A stretch of 24,287 bases of DNA from a virus. The stretch spans positions 1 to 24,287 of IMG/VR virus record IMGVR_UViG_3300049847_000049. One strand, written 5' to 3'. How positions within the stretch are numbered: the stretch's first letter is position 1; each line of letters opens with the position of its first letter. This document shows positions 7,337 to 13,679 of the stretch, one piece after another. Under the pieces are notes generated by a model. The model made no database searches, was not told the origin of the DNA, and worked only from the letters and a program-made list of their open reading frames with translations. The translations under genes and the position numbers were made by a program.

Positions 7337-7571
7337 CACGCAACTCGGAGTTGTTAGGTCTGTAGTGGATAAGCGTCAGGTGCAAGTTGGTCCTACGCCT
7401 CTCCTTACGCAGCCGATTGCAACTCCGGCTAACTACGCAAGTGTTCAGACTATGCGAACTCGACTTAACGCTATTAGTGCTACTGCTTACTCGTCTGCTA
7501 ACTTAGACCTCATGACTGTTAACGACATGGTTTACGCTCTTCGACTCGCTGATGACGCGGCAGGCATCTAA
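7329..7571 (+). CDS. Small conserved-looking protein of unknown function
   Basis: The protein is 80 residues. The ATG at 7329 overlaps the portal stop by eight bases, with GGGAGCG upstream in the portal C-terminal codons acting as ribosome site. The first half is Gln/Thr/Pro-rich, while the second half (LNAISATAYSSANLDLMTVN, ending LRLADDAAGI) looks helical. The position between portal and scaffold suggests a virion or assembly factor. No function can be assigned. Confidence 0.7.
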   Translation: MANTQLGVVRSVVDKRQVQVGPTPLLTQPIATPANYASVQTMRTRLNAISATAYSSANLDLMTVNDMVYALRLADDAAGI

Positions 7572-7951
7572 TGGCTTTCTCCGTTGCATCGCGTGACAAG
7601 GGTACTGTTAAGCCTCCGGCTCTTGATCCTACTGTTATTCGTGGTAAGATCAAGGGCTTAGGTCAACCTCAAAATCAGATTACACCTACTCCTAGAGGTA
7701 ACACTGGTCCCTTTAAGCCAGGGATTCCTACTAAGTCTCCGCGACCGCCTATTACTCGCGGTAATCAAGGGCCGATGAAGCCCTCGATGCCTGCGGCTAG
7801 TGATAACGGTGACCGAATGCAGCGTAACGCTGCACGAGTTGAGCGCCAGCGCCGAATGATTGGTAAGTTACAGTCTAGCGGTGGCAAGGTTGATCGTAAG
7901 CAAAAGGACCGTCTTATGCGTGCGGCTAAGAGTCGCATGGGTAAGGGTTAA
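7571..7951 (+). CDS. Basic, proline-rich small protein of unknown function
   Basis: The protein is 126 residues and starts by TAATG overlap with the preceding gene. It is rich in Pro, Gly, Lys and Arg. It carries a loosely repeated pattern (TPRGNTGPFKPGIPTKSP, then ITRGNQGPMKPSMP) at about residues 37-75, and the C-terminal 45 residues are strongly basic and helical. High positive charge suggests DNA or capsid-interior binding. In this position, just before scaffold, an internal capsid or assembly role is plausible. The function is not recognised. Confidence 0.7.
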   Translation: MAFSVASRDKGTVKPPALDPTVIRGKIKGLGQPQNQITPTPRGNTGPFKPGIPTKSPRPPITRGNQGPMKPSMPAASDNGDRMQRNAARVERQRRMIGKLQSSGGKVDRKQKDRLMRAAKSRMGKG

Positions 7952-7964
7952 TTAGGAGTTAACA

Positions 7965-8741
7965 ATGGCATTCCAAGACCCCGGCTCGGACGAGGGCACA
8001 GAATTCCTTACCGCAGAAGAGGCTGCCGCTAGTGGTGGTCACCCTGCTTGGCAAGAGATTTTAGACGCTATTCCCGAGCAGTACCGTGAAGCCCTTATGC
8101 CGACTCTGGAAAAGTGGGATAAGGGCGTCAGTAAGAGATTCCAAAGCCTACACTCTAAGTATGAGCCACTTAAGCAGTATGAAGAGTACGACCCAAACGA
8201 ACTTGAGATTGCAATTAATCTTAAGCAAGCGATTGAGGCCGACCCCAGAGCAGTCTGGGAACTGCTGGCACAAACTTATGATTTGCAACCCTTAGAGCAA
8301 GGGGCATCGGAGCAAGGGAGCGTTGATATGGGACAGCAGTTTTACGAAGAGGGTGAAGGACCGGACCCTCTCCTGTTACAGACGCAACAGCAATTAGCAG
8401 AGCAAGCCGCTGAGATTGCTGCGTTAAAGCAGGCGCGTGAGTTAGAAGAGGCAGAAGAGCAGTTAGATGCTTACGTGACTTGGTTACACACTGAGCATGG
8501 CGAGTTTGACGATGACTACGTCGTTACTCTTATGGCTAACGGTGTTGATGGAGTCGAAGCAGTTAACCGCTACAACGCTAAGTTTGCCGCAAATGGTGGT
8601 GCTCCGGCATTACCTGCTGCACCTAAGGTTATGGGTGCAGGTGGCGGTGTACCGTCTCGCGCTATTGATCCCAACACGCTCTCCAATAACGAGACCAAGG
8701 ACCTTGTAGCACAAATGCTGTTACAAGCCCAACAAGGCTAA
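7965..8741 (+). CDS. Scaffolding protein (probable)
   Basis: The protein is 258 residues, strongly acidic and helical. AGGAG at 7954-7958 lies six bases before ATG 7965. The N-terminal segment with AWQEILDAIPEQYREALMP, followed by VSKRFQSLHSKYEPLKQYEE, is the pattern I associate with scaffolds of actinophages. The middle has a predicted coiled coil (QQLAEQAAEIAALKQARELE), and the C-terminus (SNNETKDLVAQMLLQAQQG) is a short helix of the kind that contacts coat protein. It lies immediately before the capsid gene, as scaffolds do. It is expected to guide procapsid assembly and then leave. Confidence 0.8.
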   Translation: MAFQDPGSDEGTEFLTAEEAAASGGHPAWQEILDAIPEQYREALMPTLEKWDKGVSKRFQSLHSKYEPLKQYEEYDPNELEIAINLKQAIEADPRAVWELLAQTYDLQPLEQGASEQGSVDMGQQFYEEGEGPDPLLLQTQQQLAEQAAEIAALKQARELEEAEEQLDAYVTWLHTEHGEFDDDYVVTLMANGVDGVEAVNRYNAKFAANGGAPALPAAPKVMGAGGGVPSRAIDPNTLSNNETKDLVAQMLLQAQQG

Positions 8742-8759
8742 ACGCTCAAGGAGCACATC

Positions 8760-9962
8760 ATGGCTGGTGAGGTTACTCTCACTACTGTTAACAACATCAT
8801 GAAGGAGGTCTACCAGGGCCGAATTCAGGATCAGTTACAGAATGAAGTTGTCGGTATTAAGCGTATCGAGAAGTCGTCTAACGGAGTTAGCCACGAAGTT
8901 GGTGGTAAGTACGTTACCTTCCCGGTTCGAGTTAAGCGTAACCCCTCGATTGGTTACCGCGCTGAGTTAGGTCAGTTACAGAACCCGGGTTTCCAGGGCT
9001 ACGCATCTGTCCGAATCGGTCTTAAGTACGGTTACGGTCGTATCCGTATTTCTGGTCAGACGATGGAACTTGCTAAGACGAACGCTCAGGCGTTCGCCAA
9101 CGCTATGGACTACGAGGTCAACGGCCTTAAGTCTGATATTGGTAAGGACGTTAACCGTATCTTCTACGGTGACGGTACTGGTTTCCTCTGCACGGCGACT
9201 GTTTCTGGTACTACGGTGAACTACCTTGACGTTGCAACCGCTCAGTACGTTAACATTGGTGACGTTGTTGACGTTGTTAACGCTGCTGGTGCGGTTCAGG
9301 GTACTTCAGGTCGTACTGTTACAGCGATCAACCGTACGTCGAGCCCGCAGCGCGTTACCTTCGATGGTGCTACTGTCTCGCCCGTTGCTGGTTGGGGCCT
9401 TGTTCGTACTGGTAACTTCGGTCTTGAGCCTAACGGTTTAGGTTCGATTGTTAAGGACACGGGCACGCTCTTCAACATCGATCCTGCTGTTGAGGCAACG
9501 TGGAAGGCGATTAACAACAACAACTCTGGTACTAACCGTGCTCTCTCTGAGGGCCTGATGATTAAGATGACCGACGACGCTCGTGTTAACGGTGGTCAGA
9601 CGTCGCTTATCCTCACGTCTCTCGGTGTGCGCCGTGCTTACTTCAACCTGCTTACTCAGCAGCGTCGGTACACGGACACTAAGGAGTTCTCGGGTGGTAT
9701 TCGTGGCCTTGCATTCAACAACGGTCGTGAGATTCCCGTTGTTGAGGACGTGGATGCGCCTCCGAACAAGTTATGGTTCCTTGACGAGTCCTCGCTTACT
9801 ATCTACCGCTCTACTGACTGGTCGTGGTTAGACACTGACGGTAGTGTGTGGAAGTGGCTTACGGACTACGACGCATTCCAGGCTGTTCTCCACAGTTACT
9901 GGGAGATTGGCGTTAACCGTCGTAACGCTAACGGTGTCCTCGCGGACGTTACCGAGGGCTAA
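8760..9962 (+). CDS. Major capsid protein (HK97-type fold, probable)
   Basis: The protein is 400 residues. AAGGAG at 8748-8753 lies six bases before ATG 8760, a strong site. The N-terminal part (LTTVNNIMKEVYQGRIQDQL) and the segment with YGRIRISGQTMELAKTNAQA match the coat-protein pattern following a scaffold. A beta-rich insertion at about residues 143-205 (YVNIGDVVDVVNAAGAVQGT) resembles the extra domain seen in several capsid families. The C-terminal part has TSLGVRRAYFNLL and EIPVVEDVDAPPNKLWFLD, typical of the A-domain. The gene is immediately followed by a long perfect hairpin (9962-10020). Confidence 0.9.
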   Translation: MAGEVTLTTVNNIMKEVYQGRIQDQLQNEVVGIKRIEKSSNGVSHEVGGKYVTFPVRVKRNPSIGYRAELGQLQNPGFQGYASVRIGLKYGYGRIRISGQTMELAKTNAQAFANAMDYEVNGLKSDIGKDVNRIFYGDGTGFLCTATVSGTTVNYLDVATAQYVNIGDVVDVVNAAGAVQGTSGRTVTAINRTSSPQRVTFDGATVSPVAGWGLVRTGNFGLEPNGLGSIVKDTGTLFNIDPAVEATWKAINNNNSGTNRALSEGLMIKMTDDARVNGGQTSLILTSLGVRRAYFNLLTQQRRYTDTKEFSGGIRGLAFNNGREIPVVEDVDAPPNKLWFLDESSLTIYRSTDWSWLDTDGSVWKWLTDYDAFQAVLHSYWEIGVNRRNANGVLADVTEG

Positions 9963-10020
9963 GTAGACTGAGAGGGGAGGACGTATGCTGCCGAGGGCTA
10001 CGTCCTCCCCTCTCTCTACT
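9962..10020 (+). terminator. Long hairpin after the capsid gene
   Basis: GAGAGGGGAGGACGTA (9970-9985) and TACGTCCTCCCCTCTC (9999-10014) are perfect 16-bp complements around a 13-base loop. AGTAGA (9962-9967) and TCTACT (10015-10020) extend the stem to 22 bp with one two-base bulge. It begins on the last base of the capsid stop codon. There is no run of T after it, and the downstream gene has no obvious promoter. Partial termination, RNA processing or protection of the capsid mRNA 3' end are more likely than full termination. Confidence 0.75.
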
Positions 10021-10035
10021 TTCTAAGGAGTAATT

Positions 10036-10593
10036 ATGGCCGTCCTTACTACGGATATTCTTTATAAGTTTTCAGTGGCTGCTGCGGCTGGTAACACTAC
10101 GGCTGGAACCCCCGCAGGATCTATTGGTGACCAAATCTCTACTACACAGTTAACTGATAACAGCCTTAACAACCTGTTTGACGACGTTACAGGTGATGAG
10201 AATGCTGCAAGCGCTGTGGTTGATTATCGTTGTATTTTTGTACACAATGCTCATGCCACCCTTCCCTGGCAGAACGTTGTTGCTTGGATTAACGCTGACG
10301 TTGCTAACGGTGTTGACGTTGCAATTGGTATTGATCCGGCTGCTGCTTCCGCTATTGGCTCGGGTTCGGCACAGGCCGCGACACCTGCAAACGAAACAAC
10401 AGCACCCTCAGGCGTAACGTTTACTAACTACGCTTCCGGTTCCGCTGTGGACATTAAGTCCCGTGGTCTTTCTGTAGGAACTATTGCCGCAGGCTCCTGT
10501 AGGGCTATTTGGATTCGTCGTACGTCGGCTAACCGCGCTGCTCTTAACAACGATGGTACGACTATTCGTTGTGAGGGCGATACGGCCGCGTAA
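10036..10593 (+). CDS. Virion structural protein, possibly capsid decoration
   Basis: The protein is 185 residues, with AAGGAG just upstream of ATG 10036. It is rich in Ala, Gly, Thr and Asn, with beta-strand pattern. The segment VVDYRCIFVHNAHATLPWQN followed by VVAWINADVANGVDVAIGID is typical of phage structural proteins found near capsid genes, and the C-terminal IWIRRTSANRAALN also fits. Its place as the first gene after the capsid hairpin suggests a decoration or minor head protein, though a tail role is possible. No enzyme motifs are seen. Confidence 0.65.
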   Translation: MAVLTTDILYKFSVAAAAGNTTAGTPAGSIGDQISTTQLTDNSLNNLFDDVTGDENAASAVVDYRCIFVHNAHATLPWQNVVAWINADVANGVDVAIGIDPAAASAIGSGSAQAATPANETTAPSGVTFTNYASGSAVDIKSRGLSVGTIAAGSCRAIWIRRTSANRAALNNDGTTIRCEGDTAA

Positions 10594-10889
10594 TGGTATG
10601 CGCTTTTGAGGGGTGTGAAGCGCCTATTAAAATCAGGGGACACTGTACTAAGCATTACGACTACCTAAGGCATAACGGTAAACTAGAGGTTACACCTAGA
10701 AAACACCGTAATCCTACAGTGTGGGACCCTAACGTTAAGGCCGCTGACTATAGAACACGTATGGAAGCGGCTAAGGCTAAGGTTAATCAAGCACTATTAA
10801 TGCTTAGGTACCCTGGTTCTATTTTTCCTGCAACACTAGAAGAAGTATTAGACGAAGCACTACAGGAGTTGGAGGTAGACGGTGGCTGA
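10593..10889 (+). CDS. Small zinc-finger protein
   Basis: The protein is 98 residues, starting by TAATG overlap with the preceding gene. The N-terminus CAFEGCEAPIKIRGHCTKHY places C3, C8, C17 and H21 in a compact CCCH-like zinc finger. In my experience this finger commonly precedes HNH homing-endonuclease domains in phages. No HNH domain follows. The remainder is a basic linker (TPRKHRN) and an acidic helical tail. It may be a stand-alone DNA- or RNA-binding factor, or the remnant of a homing endonuclease. It lies inside the virion-gene block, where such a protein is unexpected. Confidence 0.65.
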   Translation: MVCAFEGCEAPIKIRGHCTKHYDYLRHNGKLEVTPRKHRNPTVWDPNVKAADYRTRMEAAKAKVNQALLMLRYPGSIFPATLEEVLDEALQELEVDGG

Positions 10890-11721
10890 TCTACATACAA
10901 ACTTAGCAGTTAGTCTAGTGGCTACGGCTCCGTCTCCCGCTACGTCTGGTACCTCATTAGTTGTTACTGCTGGTGAAGGCACTCAGTTTGCTAGCGTACC
11001 ATGCAATGCAGTAATATGGCCTGCTGGTAGTGTTCCTACTAAGGCCAATGCTGAGATTGTTCGTATTACGGCTAGGTCTACAGACACACTTACTATTACT
11101 AGGGCACAAGAAGGTTCTACTGCTCGTACTGTTGTTGTTGGTGATCAAATTGCAATTGCAATTACGGCTAAGACATTAACTGATATCGAAGATGTTATTA
11201 ACGGAGTCACAGAGCCCGGAGACCACGGATACTTGTCATGGAACTTTGATCCGATTATCTGCCAGTCTACTTCGACTGTACTCGGTGCTAACGGAACCTG
11301 TTATGTTCAGAAACTTCGTATTGATAGGCCTACTTCGGTCACTAACATCAATACGTGGGTTTTAACTGCCGGTGCAACGCTTACTGCTTCTCAGTGTCTT
11401 GCTGGTCTATATGACGGTTCTAAGAACTTAGTTGCTGTTACTGGTGACCAGTCGGCTACTTGGAACAGTACAGGCCATAAGACTATGGCTCTGACTGGTG
11501 GGCCGTTCACGTTGCAGCCTGGATACTACTACGTTGTTCTTATGGCTAACGGTACTACTCGTCCCGCATTCCTTCGCGCTACAGGTAACGCTCATAACGC
11601 AAACCTTGCTGCTGCAAGTAGCCGGTGGGCCTCTGCTGATACTGGACGTACTACTACACTTCCTGCTACGTTAGGTGCCTTTACTGCCACCGCTAACCCG
11701 TATTGGGTCGCTCTCTCTTAG
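10882..11721 (+). CDS. Minor tail / receptor-binding protein (probable)
   Basis: The protein is 279 residues from GTG 10882, with GGAGG at 10871-10875 six bases upstream. The N-terminal 100 residues (LVVTAGEGTQFASVPCNAVI, then NAEIVRITARSTDTLTITRA and QEGSTARTVVVGDQ) are the attachment-domain pattern common to minor tail proteins of actinophages. A short helix (LTDIEDVINGV) leads to a C-terminal beta-sandwich of about 150 residues (from YLSWNFDP, through LAGLYDGSKNLVAV, to LQPGYYYVVLMANGT). That C-terminal pattern is typical of receptor-binding tips. It probably attaches the tail to the host surface. The stop is embedded in the next gene's ribosome site. Confidence 0.75.
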   Translation: MADLHTNLAVSLVATAPSPATSGTSLVVTAGEGTQFASVPCNAVIWPAGSVPTKANAEIVRITARSTDTLTITRAQEGSTARTVVVGDQIAIAITAKTLTDIEDVINGVTEPGDHGYLSWNFDPIICQSTSTVLGANGTCYVQKLRIDRPTSVTNINTWVLTAGATLTASQCLAGLYDGSKNLVAVTGDQSATWNSTGHKTMALTGGPFTLQPGYYYVVLMANGTTRPAFLRATGNAHNANLAAASSRWASADTGRTTTLPATLGAFTATANPYWVALS

Positions 11722-11729
11722 GAGGCATC

Positions 11730-12608
11730 GTGTTCGGTGGTGTCTCTTTCGGTGGCGCTTACTTTGGTGGTACGCCTAATGGTGTGACTAGTCTTACTGC
11801 TGTAGGTAAGAACTTACAGTTAGTCTGGAACGACAATGCCTCTGTAGGAAAGAACCTCCAACTAGTTTGGAACGATAGGGCTACAGTTGCTAAGAATAGT
11901 CAACTAATTTGGAACGTCTTAACTACTGTCACTAAAAACTCGCAATTAGTATGGAATACACGCGCCAACGTAGGTGTAAACTTACAACTTCTGTGGAACG
12001 ATAGAGCAACAGTTGCAGCGAATATTCAGTTGCTCTGGAACGTCTTAGAATTAGGTCTTACTGCTGTAGGTAAGGACTTAATACTACTGTGGAATGACCG
12101 AGCAGTAGTTGCTAAGAATCTTAGTCTGCTGTGGAACGATCGAGCAGTAGTCGGGACTAGTTCTCAATTAGTTTGGAACGTTCGTACTACTGTAGGTAAA
12201 ACTGTGCAGTTAGTGTGGAACAACCGTTCTCTCGTTAACAAGGACGTACAGTTAGTCTGGAATGACCGCGCTACTGTAGGTAAGCCGGTACAGTTAGTGT
12301 GGAACGTTAGCAGCACGATTGGCAAGACATTACAATTAGTTTGGAACAACCGCTCTAACGTAGGTAATAACGTTCAACTAGTTTGGAATGTTCGTTCCGC
12401 TATTGGCAAGAATTTAATCCTTGTCTGGAACGTCAATCAGAATGTAGCATGGATTGAAGCAGTCGTACCGGGCGGCTCATGGTCAGAGCAAGCAACTAGT
12501 GCTGCAACTTACGCAGAACAAACAGTGGCAGCGGGTACGTACTCGGAAGTATCTCGACCTAACGGTACATGGGTAGAGGTAGTTGTAGCCCCTAACACTT
12601 GGAGTTAA
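11730..12608 (+). CDS. Tail-associated repeat protein: 15 x 14-residue plus 5 x 10-residue repeats
   Basis: GTG 11730 is preferred over an in-frame TTG at 11703 because AGGAGG lies at 11720-11725, giving 292 residues. After a short Gly/Phe-rich start (FGGVSFGGAYFGG) come 15 units of consensus VGKNLQLVWNDRAT, with LVWN nearly invariant. The sixth unit carries four extra residues (LGLT-type spacer), dividing the array into six and nine units, and each block opens with LTAVGK. Then five exact ten-residue units follow, each starting aromatic-x-Glu (WIEAVVPGGS type), and the protein ends in WS. Short beta-strand repeats suggest a solenoid or fibrous tail spike. It lies between a receptor-binding-type protein and the adaptor, so a minor tail or fibre role is likely. 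No enzyme motifs. Confidence 0.85.
   Translation: MFGGVSFGGAYFGGTPNGVTSLTAVGKNLQLVWNDNASVGKNLQLVWNDRATVAKNSQLIWNVLTTVTKNSQLVWNTRANVGVNLQLLWNDRATVAANIQLLWNVLELGLTAVGKDLILLWNDRAVVAKNLSLLWNDRAVVGTSSQLVWNVRTTVGKTVQLVWNNRSLVNKDVQLVWNDRATVGKPVQLVWNVSSTIGKTLQLVWNNRSNVGNNVQLVWNVRSAIGKNLILVWNVNQNVAWIEAVVPGGSWSEQATSAATYAEQTVAAGTYSEVSRPNGTWVEVVVAPNTWS
11802..12443 (+). repeat. Array of fifteen 42-bp coding repeats
   Basis: Fifteen in-frame units of 42 bases encode the 14-residue repeat. One unit carries a 12-base insertion. The DNA copies are diverged at many third positions while GTA-GGT-AAG and the TTA-GT-TGG-AAC core recur, so the array is old and held by protein-level selection rather than being a fresh expansion. 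Confidence 0.9.
12450..12599 (+). repeat. Five 30-bp coding repeats (aromatic-x-Glu decapeptide)
   Basis: The five units start at residues reading WIE, WSE, YAE, YSE and WVE with an exact ten-residue spacing, ending just before a final Trp-Ser and the stop. The DNA is well diverged between units. Confidence 0.85.
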
Positions 12609-12609
12609 G

Positions 12610-13023
12610 ATGTACGTTCCCGCTGAGGACGGGTCTTGGGTTAACGAAAAGACTGCACGAATTGCAGAGTTAATCCAACAGTACGATCATCGTTTAGAGT
12701 TACGGTGGATTAGGCCCGATCAGCGAGTGCCGGGTGAGCCAGAGTTTGCAGTTATCGAGAAGAGTGATGACGGTCGTGAGTACGTAGCGTTTCTTATCCA
12801 GAACGAAGATTTTGTGGATGAGAGACTACTTGGCCGCATCTATGCAGCAGACAACAAAGATAAGAATGTCGGTGACGAAGCCGAGGCCCATAACCGAGCA
12901 GTACGTGCAGTAGTTGAGCAAGAGAAGCGCGACGAAGATGCTGCTGTTAAGGACTTAGCCTTGTCTATGCTTAAGAGTCAGTTACACACTTACCGGCACA
13001 ATGGCCGAAAGATTGATCTGTAG
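12610..13023 (+). CDS. Hypothetical acidic protein, phage-conserved type
   Basis: The protein is 137 residues from ATG 12610, with GGAG at 12601-12604 overlapping the upstream stop. The segment IAELIQQYDHRLELRWIRPD followed by PEFAVIEKSDDGREYVAFLI resembles small proteins often found in the virion-gene block of actinophages, whose function is unknown to me. The C-terminal half is charged and helical (AEAHNRAVRAVVEQEKRDED). It lies just before the adaptor gene, suggesting an assembly or connector-associated role. Confidence 0.7.
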   Translation: MYVPAEDGSWVNEKTARIAELIQQYDHRLELRWIRPDQRVPGEPEFAVIEKSDDGREYVAFLIQNEDFVDERLLGRIYAADNKDKNVGDEAEAHNRAVRAVVEQEKRDEDAAVKDLALSMLKSQLHTYRHNGRKIDL

Positions 13024-13031
13024 GAGGTTCT

Positions 13032-13679
13032 GTGTTAGTCTCTGAAATCGCCACTCGCGTTAAGCGTCAGTTTGGCGACGAAGGTGGAGCGCAGATTACT
13101 GATGCAGATATTATTCGTTGGGTTAACGACGCTCAGACTGAGATTGCTGTAGCAAACGACTTACTGCAAGTTTCTGCGACTACGGCTACCGTTGCAGGAA
13201 CGCAGAAGTACACTATTCCTTCTAACTTGCTTATCTTAAGGGCCGCTAAGTGGAAGGGCCTTAAGTTACAAGCAATTACGATGGAAGAAGCAGACGCTAC
13301 AATGATCGCCAACACTTCCCCGGCTGGCGACCCTACTCAGTTTTGGCAGTTTGCTCGACAGGTGTATCTGTGGCCCATCCCCTTGGCTAACGGCTCCACT
13401 GATCTTACGCTTTATTTTACCCGTCAGCCTGTTCAAGTTACTGTAGTCGGGGATACTCCTGAGTTACCTGTGCAGTATCACCCGCGCATCGTGGAATACT
13501 GTATTGCTCAAGCCGCAGAATTAGATGACAACTTAGCGCAGTACCAGTTAAAAATGGCGCAGTTTGAGAACGGCGTTACTAAGTTAAAGGACAACGCTGA
13601 TTGGGACTCACAAGACACATATCCCACAATTAGCGTGAGTCCTCGGGACTACGGAGAGTACGCTGAGTTCTATGGCTAA
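13032..13679 (+). CDS. Head-tail adaptor protein (probable)
   Basis: The protein is 215 residues from GTG 13032, with AGGAGG at 13022-13027 overlapping the upstream TAG stop. The N-terminal helix with ADIIRWVNDAQTEIAVANDL, followed by TIPSNLLILRAAKWKGLKLQ and FWQFARQVYLWPIP, is the pattern of podovirus-type adaptor (tail tubular A-like) proteins. The C-terminal ELPVQYHPRIVEYCIAQAAE fits too. Adaptors sit under the portal and seat the nozzle. The gene directly downstream is the nozzle, overlapped by eight bases (ATGGCTAA), the same junction as between the portal and its neighbour. Confidence 0.82.
   Translation: MLVSEIATRVKRQFGDEGGAQITDADIIRWVNDAQTEIAVANDLLQVSATTATVAGTQKYTIPSNLLILRAAKWKGLKLQAITMEEADATMIANTSPAGDPTQFWQFARQVYLWPIPLANGSTDLTLYFTRQPVQVTVVGDTPELPVQYHPRIVEYCIAQAAELDDNLAQYQLKMAQFENGVTKLKDNADWDSQDTYPTISVSPRDYGEYAEFYG

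Noticed and set aside
10178-10417. Hydrophobic Leu-rich frame resembling a membrane protein
   Set aside because: It is wholly inside the 10036-10593 gene in a shifted frame. Codon bias (GTT, GCT, ACT) read out of frame yields Leu runs. The same artefact at 16571-16798 is why the overlapping ORF at 4920 is only moderately trusted.
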